From Aequorivita sp. (GTDB lineage Bacteria; Bacteroidota; Bacteroidia; Flavobacteriales; Flavobacteriaceae), in assembly GCA_024637015.1 (NCBI GenBank), contig JAGXGE010000009.1, positions 42,653 through 106,652 on the forward strand: a DNA stretch of 64,000 bases, given 5' to 3'. Positions 8,307 through 17,354 of this stretch are shown in pieces. The notes under the pieces were generated by a model. The model was given only the letters and a program-made list of their open reading frames with translations, was not told the origin of the DNA and did not search any database. The first letter of the stretch is position 1. Each line of letters begins with the position of its first letter. A program made the translations under genes and the position numbers.

Positions 8307-9638
8307 CTAATTCTCATCTTTCCAGTTTAAACGATCCATTTGGTTATATGGCCAAGGGGCGCCATTGTTTTCGATATTTGTCATTGAAACGTTTAACTCA
8401 GTTGGGGCGGCAGACTGTTCCATAACCAAATACTGGCGCATATCCATAATAATGCTCAATGGATCTATGCTTACGGGGCAAGCTTCTACACATGCGTTAC
8501 AAGTGGTACAAGCCCAAAGTTCCTCCCTGGTAATGTAATCGTCCAACAACTGTTTTCCATCTGGTTTAAACTCTCCATTTTTATTGATGTTCTCCCCTAT
8601 TTCTTCCAAACGGTCGCGGGTGTCCATCATTATTTTTCGGGGCGAAAGTTTTTTTCCTGTAATGTTTGCGGGACATTCACTAGTGCATCGGCCGCATTCT
8701 GTACAAGTATATGCGTTTAATAATTGTATTCTACTTAAATCCATTACATCGCTTGCGCCGAATTTTGCAGGGGCTTCTGTTGCTCCCTCAGCTGGCGCAG
8801 CAAATGGATCTACATTTGGATCCATCATCATTTTCACTTCGTTGGTAACGGAATCAAGGTTTTTAAATTTTCCTTTAGGAACCACTTTTCCGAAGTAAAC
8901 ATTTGGGAAGGCCAATATAATATGAAGGTGTTTTGAAAAGTACAGATAATTCAAAAACACAAGTATTCCCAAAATATGCAGCCACCAAGCGCCTCGCTCT
9001 ATGATGATTAGTGTTCCTTCGGAAAGTCCGTTAAAAAGTGGTGCAATAAACTGGCTTATAGGAAACCATCCTGCCTCAACGTAATGTGCAGCACCTAATG
9101 ATTGAAGTGATAGATCGGCAGCGTTCATAGTTAGAAACAATGCCATCAGTACCATTTCAAAATAAAGGATATAGTTCCCGTCGTTTTTTGGCCAGCCTTT
9201 CATTTCGTTTGCCCAAAACCGTTTCAGTTTTTGAACGTTTCTTCGGGTCCAAAAAAGAATAACACCAACTAAAACGAGGAAAGCCAGTATTTCAAAAGAA
9301 GCAATCAAAAAGTTGTATAAACCAGTAGGAAGAATTGAAAAAAGAACTCTGTGTGTGCCAAAAATACCGTCAATAATTATTTCGAGTACTTCAATATTGA
9401 TAATGACAAAACCAACGTAAACAAAGATGTGAAGCAACCCAGGAATTGGGCGAACAACCATTTTTGATTGCCCGAGCGCAATGCGAACTACATTGCTCCA
9501 TCTTTGGGCTGTATTATCTGAAGCGTCCACCTCGTGTCCCAATTTTATGTTTCGGATTATTTTACGAATGTTGATTGTAAAATAACCGATACCCGCTGCA
9601 AGGGCGATGGTAAAAAGTATATTTGGAATGTAATGCAT
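8307..9638 (-). CDS. Membrane-anchored di-[4Fe-4S] protein (HdrC/GlpC-type electron transfer)
   Basis: A 443-residue protein with five or six hydrophobic helices in the first 250 residues and a cytoplasmic ferredoxin-like tail. The tail has two clusters, CTECGRCTSECP near residue 311 and CTTCNACVEACP near residue 377, each the CxxCxxCxxxCP signature for [4Fe-4S]. Histidines inside the membrane part (HIFVY, HILGI) could bind haem as in NarI/DsrM-like subunits; this is inference. It starts 3 bp after the MCE gene stop, implying co-transcription, and most likely transfers electrons between quinone and the CCG partner encoded at 6930-7721. Confidence 0.85.
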   Translation of the reverse strand: MHYIPNILFTIALAAGIGYFTINIRKIIRNIKLGHEVDASDNTAQRWSNVVRIALGQSKMVVRPIPGLLHIFVYVGFVIINIEVLEIIIDGIFGTHRVLFSILPTGLYNFLIASFEILAFLVLVGVILFWTRRNVQKLKRFWANEMKGWPKNDGNYILYFEMVLMALFLTMNAADLSLQSLGAAHYVEAGWFPISQFIAPLFNGLSEGTLIIIERGAWWLHILGILVFLNYLYFSKHLHIILAFPNVYFGKVVPKGKFKNLDSVTNEVKMMMDPNVDPFAAPAEGATEAPAKFGASDVMDLSRIQLLNAYTCTECGRCTSECPANITGKKLSPRKIMMDTRDRLEEIGENINKNGEFKPDGKQLLDDYITREELWACTTCNACVEACPVSIDPLSIIMDMRQYLVMEQSAAPTELNVSMTNIENNGAPWPYNQMDRLNWKDEN

Positions 9639-9641
9639 GGT

Positions 9642-10592
9642 TTATTCTTCTGGGTTGGCTGGCGGTTCGTATTCTTTGCTCTTTTTCCCGAAAACCGAAA
9701 TATGCACATAACGTTTCGGGTTCAGTTTTATGTCTTGAAGAAGTTCTTCCAGCTGTCTTGAAGCGCCTTCTAAATTTTCGTACAGTTTGTCGTCTTTTAA
9801 AAGTTTTCCAATGGAACCTTCACCATTATCTACACCTGCTACAATTTTATCCATTTTATCCACCACGTTTTGCAGATCTCTTGCCAATTTACCAGTTTCC
9901 AATTGCGACAAGGAATCTGTCAGTTGGGAAAGATTGCTTGCGGTTTTGTCAAGATTGGTAAATGTATTGTCTAGTTTTCCAGTATTATTGGAAAGAATTT
10001 GATTTAGGTTTTCAGAAACTCCGGAAAATGAATTCAGGGTATTGTTTAGATTTTCAATTGCTTCTTTTAAGTTTTGACGCGTTTTCTCGTCAACAATCGC
10101 ATTCACATTTAACAATAATGTATCCACCGTTGCCAAGGTATTATTCACTTTTTTCTCTAATGGTCCCAGCGCCTTTGAAACAGCGGTTAACATACCGTCT
10201 TCTATATCGCCACTAAGTGTGTCGCCACTTTTAGCGATATTGTTTATGTCATATTCAGGGAAAATTCCCAAGTTTTTTCCGCCAATAAGACCAGAGCTAT
10301 ATATTCTAACAACGCTATTTTTCGAAAAATCGAAATCTTTTTCTACTGTAAATTTAACAATCAAACCACCTTTGGAATTGGCAAAGGAAATATCCTGAAC
10401 CTTACCTACGGTAAGGCCATTAATAGTAACAGGTGCTGCTTGAGCCAAACCTTCTACGTTGTCATATTTTACATAAAATTCACGGTTTTTGTCTAGAAGG
10501 TTGGTGCCTTTCAAAAAACTGTATCCAAAAATCAATAATAATATGGCCCCAATGGCAAGAATTCCGGTTTTAACTTCTTTCGATAGTCTCAA
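9642..10592 (-). CDS. MCE-family (MlaD-like) lipid transport protein
   Basis: A 316-residue periplasmic protein with one N-terminal membrane anchor (residues 9-26) followed by an MCE domain (about 38-115, with the typical V(T/K)ING(L/V)xVGKV turn) and a long alpha-helical, coiled-coil tail rich in Asn, Leu and Ser. MCE proteins form hexameric rings that carry lipids between inner and outer membranes. The usual ATPase (MlaF) and permease (MlaE) genes are not adjacent. The gene lies between the amidase and the membrane Fe-S protein, all leftward, and is probably part of one envelope-related operon. Confidence 0.9.
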   Translation of the reverse strand: MRLSKEVKTGILAIGAILLLIFGYSFLKGTNLLDKNREFYVKYDNVEGLAQAAPVTINGLTVGKVQDISFANSKGGLIVKFTVEKDFDFSKNSVVRIYSSGLIGGKNLGIFPEYDINNIAKSGDTLSGDIEDGMLTAVSKALGPLEKKVNNTLATVDTLLLNVNAIVDEKTRQNLKEAIENLNNTLNSFSGVSENLNQILSNNTGKLDNTFTNLDKTASNLSQLTDSLSQLETGKLARDLQNVVDKMDKIVAGVDNGEGSIGKLLKDDKLYENLEGASRQLEELLQDIKLNPKRYVHISVFGKKSKEYEPPANPEE

Positions 10593-10646
10593 GATTGTAA
10601 TTTTAGGTTTTCAACAAATTTAAGTGATAAATATAAAGAAAGCCTA

Positions 10647-11768
10647 TTAATTGGCTTTGGATTTTAACACTTCTGATACATTAACTTTTTTTCCTTTTTT
10701 AAATGCCACAATGTATGCAGAGGGATATCCTTTTTGCTGCGCAAAGGTTTTCATAACCTGAATTTTGTTATAGTCAGAGGTTTCACCATAGTAATATTTA
10801 TAAAGACCATCTTCCTTCTCGCGAGCTATATCTTTCATTCCCTTAAAATTATTGGGTTTAGGATCTAGTTTTCTATTGGTAGCTGCCAATTGTACTTTAA
10901 AAATTACGCCCTCATAAACATCTTCTTTTGTGCTTTCGATGGTTTTCTCAACTTGTATTTGCTCTATCTCTGGATCTTTTATTTTTTCAGTGGAAACTGA
11001 AAGACTGCTTATATACGTTTTGATGGCATTGCCTATCTCACGGGCCATATCAGTCTGGCCTTTTGTAGAATTTAAATATGCCCCTTCATTTTTATTGGTA
11101 AGAAAGCCTGTTTCAATCAAAACACTGGGCATATAAGTATTATGCAAAACCCAAAAACCGGCTTGTTTGACGCTTCTGTCATTTTGCTTTAAATTGTTGA
11201 CGATATTGTTTTGCACCAAACTTGCCAAAAGGATGCTTTGGTCCAAATATTCTTCTTGCATCAATACCATTCCTATCAATGATTCTGGAGCGTTAGGGTC
11301 GAAACCGCCATATTTTTCCTTGTAATTATCTTCCAGATAGATTACTTCGTTTTCCTTTTTGGCAACCTCAAAGTTGGCTTGGCTTTTATGAAGCCCAAGT
11401 ACAAAGGTTTCAGTTCCATACGCTTGGCTTTTGTGGGCGTTGCAGTGCACGGAAACAAAAAGATCTGCATCTGCTCTATTGGCAATCCCAGCACGTTCGC
11501 GCAGCTCAATAAAAACGTTGGTTTTGCGGGTATAAATTACTTTTACGTTGGGAAGCTTTTCCAGTTCTGCTCCCACTTTCAAAACAATATTCAGCGCTAT
11601 TTCAGATTCTTTATAGCCATTACCTACGTTTCCCGTGTCGTGACCTCCATGGCCCGCATCCAGAACAACAACAAATGTTTTTATGGGGTTTTTAGCCGCA
11701 GAAACAGTAAAATTGATTATTGAAAAAATTATTATTAATACGAAAGATGAGAGTATTTTCGTTTGCAT
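10647..11768 (-). CDS. N-acetylmuramoyl-L-alanine amidase with C-terminal SPOR-like region
   Basis: A 373-residue exported zinc amidase (Amidase_3) that removes stem peptides from peptidoglycan during cell separation. It has a signal peptide (residues 1-25), the metal motif LDAGHGGHDTG with His40, the ESEIAL glutamate, SVHCNAH and the catalytic ETGFLTN segment. The last 100 residues (FKVQLAA onward) resemble a SPOR domain that would bind glycan strands at the division site. It is the first gene of the leftward block and is divergent from lptD across a 250 bp region. Confidence 0.92.
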   Translation of the reverse strand: MQTKILSSFVLIIIFSIINFTVSAAKNPIKTFVVVLDAGHGGHDTGNVGNGYKESEIALNIVLKVGAELEKLPNVKVIYTRKTNVFIELRERAGIANRADADLFVSVHCNAHKSQAYGTETFVLGLHKSQANFEVAKKENEVIYLEDNYKEKYGGFDPNAPESLIGMVLMQEEYLDQSILLASLVQNNIVNNLKQNDRSVKQAGFWVLHNTYMPSVLIETGFLTNKNEGAYLNSTKGQTDMAREIGNAIKTYISSLSVSTEKIKDPEIEQIQVEKTIESTKEDVYEGVIFKVQLAATNRKLDPKPNNFKGMKDIAREKEDGLYKYYYGETSDYNKIQVMKTFAQQKGYPSAYIVAFKKGKKVNVSEVLKSKAN

Positions 11769-12019
11769 ATACCTGATAACGATTGTTAATATTTATTATT
11801 ATTTTAAAAAATGACGGTTTGAATCACGACTGCTTTGCTACACGATTCACGACAGATTTTATTTTATATGAAAATCTAGACCAAAAAATTAAAGATTGTA
11901 CAGTATTTTTAATTTTTCGTTTTTCCCTTTAGTCGTGGTTTGTGGTTCAATTTCAGCCACATTTTCTTTTTGCCAAAAAATTCATTTAAAAAAACGTACC
12001 CGAAAAAATATGTTTATTT
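11769..12019. promoter_or_regulatory. Divergent amidase/lptD intergenic region with imperfect inverted repeat
   Basis: About 250 bp without a gene. TTGAATCACGAC at 11819 recurs in inverted, interrupted form as GTCGTGG...TTCAA at 11932-11950. A TATTTTTG sequence (matching the Bacteroidota -7 box TAnnTTTG) ends at 12022, directly on the TTG from which the lptD frame can start. No matching -33 element at 19-21 bp is seen, so the promoter call is tentative. Confidence 0.35.
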
Positions 12020-14785
12020 TTGACCGTTTCAAATACTGAGCCAAAACTACAAAATAATAGCATCGTAGCATTGCAGACCAACAGGCATTACTTAACAATC
12101 TTCTTAACATTCCTGCTTCTTTGCAGCGTTGTTATGCATGCGCAGGATATTCCTCCGAAGAGCGAAGCGAATATTCCAAAAACCACTAAAGACGATACAC
12201 TTTCGGTAAACCTAAGACCTGTTATTGATGAAATCAACGAGCAGGATCAAGACACTGTAAAGACGGATTCCATAAAACCTCCCAAGGAAACCTTGACCGA
12301 TGTTGTGGAATATTACGGCGAAGATTACGTATTTCTAAATAGAAAGGAAAACAAAGTATATATGTACAACAAAGCCTTCATAATTTATGGAGACATGCGC
12401 ATAGATGCTGGCTTAATCATTCTTGACTACAATAAAAACGAAGTTTATGCCAAAGGAATTGATAGCGCTGGCGTTTACAGTCAACGGCCTATTTTTGTAC
12501 AGGCAAACAATAAAGTAGAACCTGATTCCATTCGGTATAATTTTAATAGTGAAAAAGCACTTGTCTATAACAGTCGAACGGAGCAAAACGGTTTCAAGGT
12601 GATTGCCGAAGTGACCAAAAAAGTTAACGATTCCGTAGTCTATCTTAGGAATGTGAAGTTTACCACTTCAAAAAATATTGACGATCCCGAATATTATTTC
12701 TATACACGAAAGGCAAAGTTTGTTCCAAAGAAAAAAATTGTAACAGGCCTTACCAATATGTACATTGCAGATGTGCCAACGCCAATTGGGCTTCCTTTTG
12801 CCTACTTCCCCCTAACAGAAGATCGTACTTCGGGGTTTATTATTCCATCTTTTGGGGAAAATAACAACCGTGGTTTCTTCTTACAAAACGGTGGGTATTA
12901 TTTTGCAATTAATGATTATCTGGATTTTAGTTTGCTGGGCGATTATTATACCAACGGAAGCTATGCATTACGAGGAGAAACCACTTATGCCATTCGGTAT
13001 AAATTTAAAGGAAATTTAAGTGCCCGTTTTGAAAGTCTCGTTAATAGTGAGCGCGGTTTCCCTGACTTTAGCGAAAGTAGTATTTACAACATTCGTTGGA
13101 CACACTCACAGGATACTAAAAGTAGCCCAAGCTCTCGTTTTTCGGCTTCGGTGAATATTGGGAGTAGTAAATATTTTACACAATCCATCAACCAAACAAA
13201 CAATGCGAGCGCGCTTGTAAACACTCTGAGTTCCTCCATTTCCTATTCAAAAACATTTGAAGGTGAACCACAGGTAAATTTATCGGTGGCAGCTACACAT
13301 TCACAAAACACGCAAACACAGCAAATATCCATGTCTTTGCCAAATTTGAACACCAGTGTTTCAAGGATTTATCCTTTCGCACCAAAAGACGGTACCAAAA
13401 AGGGCATTATTCAGAATATAAACTTTCAGTATGATCTTACTGCTGAAAACCGAATCCTGACCACCGATTCGCTTTTCTTTAAACCAGAGATGTTCAATAC
13501 TGCACAGATTGGCGCACAACACAATATTCCTATTACGACCAACTTCAAGGTTCTTAAATATTTAAGTGCTTCTGCAGGAACCAATTATCGGGAAACCTGG
13601 GTGCTAAAAAGTACACGCAAACGCTATGACGAAACCGTAAACAATGGTTTGGGGGGCATTGTGCAGGATACTCTTTCAGGCTTTGAGAGCTACCGAACCT
13701 ATAATTTTTCGACCAGTTTGGGAACCACACTATACGGTATTTTCAACTTTGGAACAGCTAGTAAAATACAGGCCATCCGTCACGTGGTTCGCCCTTCTAT
13801 TAGTTACAACATCAATCCAGCTTTTGACAGGTATTACGATGAATTTCAGATTCCTTTAACAGCGAATGAGGCAGCTGGAGAAACAGTTCAATACTCACGT
13901 TTTGAAAATACACTCTACGGTCCGCCGAGTAAAATATATTCAAGCAATATAGGTATGTCTCTCAGCAACACTTTTGAAGCAAAAGTTCGAGATCGTGATA
14001 CTACCGCTTTGGAACCAAAAAAAGTTACTTTGCTGAACAACCTGAATTTCTCAACGGCATATAATCTTGCAGGCGATTCTTTGCAATGGAGTCCGCTGCA
14101 ATTCACTGGGAGCATTCCTATTGTACCAAAATTAGACTTCAACTTTAGTGGAACATTAGACCCTTATGCCCTTGATAGCAATAATAAAAAGATTGATGTT
14201 TTCAATATAGACAATGGAGGAAGCCTTTTTAGACTTACCAATGCCAATGTTAGTATAAACTATTCCTTCTCCAGTAAAGATTTTGAGACCAAAACCAAGG
14301 ATACGGATCGAATAGATAACGAAACCTTCCGCAATGGTGGACGGCCCGACGACCTTTTTGGCGAAGCCTCAAACATTTATGACGGGCAAATCTATAAGAA
14401 TGATGAAAACGAAGATGAAGATAAAACCAATATTGAATGGTACAATTACAGCATTCCGTGGGACGTGCGTTTTGCTTACACCATAACCTACGGCAACAAC
14501 CAGCGGCAAAACGAAATTTCCAGCCAATCGTTTATGATGAGTACCAATATGGAACTCGCACCACGATGGACCGTAGGCGTTTCCTCAGGTTATGATTTTA
14601 AGAACAAAGGCGTTACACTTACGCAATTCCGTTTCCAGCGCGATTTGGAAAGTTGGCAGATGAGTTTTAACTGGACCCCTATTGGCAGCATAAACACAGC
14701 TTGGTTTTTCTTTGTAGGAATAAAATCTTCGATGCTTAGTGATATTAAGTATGACAAGCGCAGGGAGAGTGACAAGCGATTGTAG
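12020..14785 (+). CDS. lptD: LPS-assembly protein LptD (OstA family)
   Basis: A large outer-membrane barrel that inserts lipopolysaccharide into the outer leaflet, working with LptE. It has an N-terminal signal segment (about residues 23-41, ending MHAQ), a short linker, the OstA/LptA-like jellyroll (about 90-240) and a long C-terminal beta-barrel of LptD type, ending near LSDIKYDKRRESDKRL. The length, 921 residues, fits Bacteroidota LptD. No ATG starts the frame before the signal peptide. TTG at 12020 or TTG at 12071 (giving MQTNRHYLTIFL, a cleaner signal peptide) are the candidates; the latter is attractive if the TATTTTTG at 12015-12022 is a -7 box. ridA follows. Confidence 0.9.
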   Translation: MTVSNTEPKLQNNSIVALQTNRHYLTIFLTFLLLCSVVMHAQDIPPKSEANIPKTTKDDTLSVNLRPVIDEINEQDQDTVKTDSIKPPKETLTDVVEYYGEDYVFLNRKENKVYMYNKAFIIYGDMRIDAGLIILDYNKNEVYAKGIDSAGVYSQRPIFVQANNKVEPDSIRYNFNSEKALVYNSRTEQNGFKVIAEVTKKVNDSVVYLRNVKFTTSKNIDDPEYYFYTRKAKFVPKKKIVTGLTNMYIADVPTPIGLPFAYFPLTEDRTSGFIIPSFGENNNRGFFLQNGGYYFAINDYLDFSLLGDYYTNGSYALRGETTYAIRYKFKGNLSARFESLVNSERGFPDFSESSIYNIRWTHSQDTKSSPSSRFSASVNIGSSKYFTQSINQTNNASALVNTLSSSISYSKTFEGEPQVNLSVAATHSQNTQTQQISMSLPNLNTSVSRIYPFAPKDGTKKGIIQNINFQYDLTAENRILTTDSLFFKPEMFNTAQIGAQHNIPITTNFKVLKYLSASAGTNYRETWVLKSTRKRYDETVNNGLGGIVQDTLSGFESYRTYNFSTSLGTTLYGIFNFGTASKIQAIRHVVRPSISYNINPAFDRYYDEFQIPLTANEAAGETVQYSRFENTLYGPPSKIYSSNIGMSLSNTFEAKVRDRDTTALEPKKVTLLNNLNFSTAYNLAGDSLQWSPLQFTGSIPIVPKLDFNFSGTLDPYALDSNNKKIDVFNIDNGGSLFRLTNANVSINYSFSSKDFETKTKDTDRIDNETFRNGGRPDDLFGEASNIYDGQIYKNDENEDEDKTNIEWYNYSIPWDVRFAYTITYGNNQRQNEISSQSFMMSTNMELAPRWTVGVSSGYDFKNKGVTLTQFRFQRDLESWQMSFNWTPIGSINTAWFFFVGIKSSMLSDIKYDKRRESDKRL

Positions 14786-14797
14786 TTGATGGAAGAT

Positions 14798-14867
14798 GGT
14801 TGATGGTTGATGGTTGATGGTTGATGGTTGATGGTTGATGGTTGATGGTTGATGGTTGATGGTTGAT
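14798..14867. repeat. Ten perfect tandem copies of the heptamer GGTTGAT
   Basis: Seventy base pairs between lptD and ridA consist of ten exact GGTTGAT units, preceded by two degraded ones (from 14784). The array begins 13 bp after the lptD stop. Because 7 is not a multiple of 3 and the array is intergenic, it is not a coding repeat. Copy number probably varies by slippage. Confidence 0.95.
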
Positions 14868-14910
14868 GGAAAAATAAATTATATTCACATACTCACAAAT
14901 TCACCTTTCA

Positions 14911-15291
14911 ATGAAAACAATAATAACCACCCCCAACGCTCCTGCTCCAATTGGCCCATACAACCAAGCTGTTCTTAAAGGCAATATGCTCTACACTTCC
15001 GGGCAAATAGCGATTGACCCCAAAACGGGAAAATTGTTTACGGATGATATTAAAATCGAAACCAAATTGGTTATGGAAAATCTAAAAGCCATTCTTACCG
15101 AAGCCGGAATGACGTTTGAAAATGTGCTGAAAACAAGCATCTTCATTAGCGATATGCAAAATTTTGCATCCATAAATGAAGTGTATGCTACGTACTTTAA
15201 CGAAGCCACTGCCCCAGCTCGCGAGACTGTGGAAGTTGCAAACCTGCCCAAGTTTGTAAATGTGGAAATTTCGGTGATTGCTTCATTATAA
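14911..15291 (+). CDS. ridA: RidA family enamine/imine deaminase
   Basis: A 126-residue cytoplasmic enzyme of the YjgF/YER057c/UK114 family, which hydrolyses reactive 2-aminoacrylate and related imines to 2-oxoacids and ammonia. It has the family N-terminal segment APAPIGPYNQAV, the SGQIAIDP motif and the substrate-binding arginine Arg104 in APARETVEV, with NVEISVIA at the C-terminus. The full length matches the family (about 125-130). It follows lptD after the heptamer array and ends before a good terminator. Confidence 0.95.
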   Translation: MKTIITTPNAPAPIGPYNQAVLKGNMLYTSGQIAIDPKTGKLFTDDIKIETKLVMENLKAILTEAGMTFENVLKTSIFISDMQNFASINEVYATYFNEATAPARETVEVANLPKFVNVEISVIASL

Positions 15292-15310
15292 GCGAGTTTA
15301 ATAAAATAGA

Positions 15311-15345
15311 AAAAATCCTCAAATTTAAACTTGGGGATTTTTTTA
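15311..15345 (+). terminator. Rho-independent terminator after ridA
   Basis: AAAAATCCTCAA pairs with TTGGGGATTTTT (one G-T wobble) around an 8-base loop and runs into seven T residues, 20 bp after the ridA stop. Confidence 0.85.
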
Positions 15346-15459
15346 TTAAAAATCTCTAATGTAACCTGATATATTTTAAAAAAATAAAACCTTTTGTAAC
15401 AAAGGCTACAAAACAAATCATTTTTAACAATTAATTTTGATTGAATTTTAAACTTAAAG

Positions 15460-17067
15460 ATGATACAAAGAATTATACTACTAGTAGCAGCAACATTAAT
15501 TTCATATTTCAGTTTTTCACAAACAGCTCCTTTTGAAATTAGTATAGAGCCAATGAATATTAATGGTTTAGGTGGAATTCAATCTTATGCAGTTGGCCAA
15601 GATAATGGTAAATGGCTTATTGTTGGTGGACGCTTAGACGGATTACATCGAAGACAACCTTGGGCCGCTTTTGATATTGCGGGAAATAACAATCAATTAA
15701 TTGTTGTAGATCCACTCACAGAACAAAAATGGTCAGCACCACTTACTTCATTGTCAATAGCAATCCAAGAACAATTAAGCTCTACCAATATGGAGTTTTT
15801 TCAAGAAGGAGATTATTTATACTGTTTTGGCGGTTATGGTTATAGTGCAACAGTAGGTGATCATACAACATATGCAAATCTTACTGCTATTAAAGTTTCT
15901 GATGTAATTAATGCCATTGTAACAAATTCAAGCTTTTCAAGTTATTTTAGGCAAATTACTGACCCTCAATTTCAAGTTACTGGTGGTGGATTAAATAAAA
16001 TTTATGATGTCTATTATTTACTTGGAGGGCAAAAATTTATTGGAAGATATAATCCAAATAACGGACCAACATTTGTACAGGAATATTCCAATCAAATTAG
16101 AAGATTTACAATTGCAGACAATGGAACTTCTATAACAATTAATCATTTGCCTTCTTATACAGATATTGAGAATTTACATCGAAGAGATTATAATGCTGAA
16201 GCCCAAATACTACCAAATGGAACAGAAGGTATTACTATGTTTTCAGGAGTTTTTCAACAAACTTTAGATTTACCTTTTTTAAACTCTGTTACTGTAGCTT
16301 CCGATGGATATGCCGTAAATAATACATTTCAACAATATTACAATCATTATCATTGTCCCGTATTGCCATTATATTCCACCACAGAAAATGAAATGCACTC
16401 TGTATTTTTTGGAGGCATTGCTCAATTTTATGATGACAATGGTATCTTAGTTCAAGATGATAATGTGCCTTTTGTAGATACAATAGCAAGAGTTACAAGA
16501 GATGCCAATGGCGTAATGTCTGAGCATAAATTACCAATAGAAATGCCCGCATTACTTGGATCTGGCGCAGAGTTTATTCCAAATTTAAATTTCCCGCATT
16601 TTGACAATATGGTTTTTAAACTAGATAACATTACAAATGAAAATACTTTAATAGGTTATATATTTGGTGGAATTAGTAGTTCTCAACCAAACATTTTTTT
16701 TATTAATGATGGAACTCAAAGCACGGCAAACAACCAGATATTTAAAGTATTTATAAAAGCAGCTTCCCCACTATCAATTGATGACTTTAACACCGCAAGT
16801 ACAGATGCACTTAATTTAAAAATTTATCCAAATCCAAATGATGGAATTTTAAATCTACAGTTTAATTTAACCCAAAAAGATGATGTAAAAATTTCTGTTT
16901 TCGACGTTAAAGGGGTGCTGGTAGATAAAGTTGTTTTGAAAAATTTAAAAGCAGGTAAAAACAATTATTCAAAGGAAATTAAAAATCTTTCCAAAGGAAG
17001 TATGTATCTAATTTCACTTGAAACTTCAATCGGAAAAGTAACGCATAAATTAATTATAGAGAATTAA
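15460..17067 (+). CDS. T9SS-secreted kelch-like repeat protein
   Basis: A 535-residue protein with an N-terminal signal peptide (cleavage after about FSFSQ, residue 21) and a C-terminal type A sorting domain from about residue 450 (LKIYPNPNDGILNLQF ... SIGKVTHKLIIEN), so it should cross the outer membrane by the type IX secretion system. The central part has kelch-like elements (VGGRLDG, YCFGGYGY, YLLGGQKF, FFGGIAQF, IFGGISS) expected to form a beta propeller. Ligand or activity is unknown. It is transcribed alone between two terminators and is more AT-rich by eye than neighbouring genes, which could reflect recent acquisition. Confidence 0.85.
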   Translation: MIQRIILLVAATLISYFSFSQTAPFEISIEPMNINGLGGIQSYAVGQDNGKWLIVGGRLDGLHRRQPWAAFDIAGNNNQLIVVDPLTEQKWSAPLTSLSIAIQEQLSSTNMEFFQEGDYLYCFGGYGYSATVGDHTTYANLTAIKVSDVINAIVTNSSFSSYFRQITDPQFQVTGGGLNKIYDVYYLLGGQKFIGRYNPNNGPTFVQEYSNQIRRFTIADNGTSITINHLPSYTDIENLHRRDYNAEAQILPNGTEGITMFSGVFQQTLDLPFLNSVTVASDGYAVNNTFQQYYNHYHCPVLPLYSTTENEMHSVFFGGIAQFYDDNGILVQDDNVPFVDTIARVTRDANGVMSEHKLPIEMPALLGSGAEFIPNLNFPHFDNMVFKLDNITNENTLIGYIFGGISSSQPNIFFINDGTQSTANNQIFKVFIKAASPLSIDDFNTASTDALNLKIYPNPNDGILNLQFNLTQKDDVKISVFDVKGVLVDKVVLKNLKAGKNNYSKEIKNLSKGSMYLISLETSIGKVTHKLIIEN

Positions 17068-17111
17068 ATGGAGATAGATTAAAATTTATCTTATTGTAAA
17101 AAATATCAATT

Positions 17112-17143
17112 AAGGTTTACGTTAATACGTAAACCTTTTTTTA
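17112..17143 (+). terminator. Rho-independent terminator
   Basis: AAGGTTTACG and CGTAAACCTT form a perfect 10-bp stem with loop TTAATA, followed by eight T residues, 45 bp after the kelch-like gene. Confidence 0.9.
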
Positions 17144-17354
17144 TTGAATCTTTAACGCTGGCCTTTGGGAGAGAAAATTGGCATTAGGATAAAGAGATAT
17201 ACAAGAAGATAGTACTACGGCTAGAAATTATAATACTGGGTATCTCAAAAATGACTTATATGCACTTTTAGGAAATGAAACCTTTCGATTAACTCTAAAT
17301 AGATAACTTTTGCTAACATAGACCTGAGTTTAAAAACAAGTCGCGGCAAAACCA
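17144..17354. other. Intergenic stretch without a recognisable gene
   Basis: Roughly 210 bp between the terminator and the tamB stop. No open frame of useful length, hairpin or repeat was recognised. Confidence 0.5.

Noticed and set aside
12010..12039. Short ORF starting at ATG 12010 ahead of lptD
   Set aside because: Only nine codons, and the frame does not continue into LptD; no sign of a leader peptide function.
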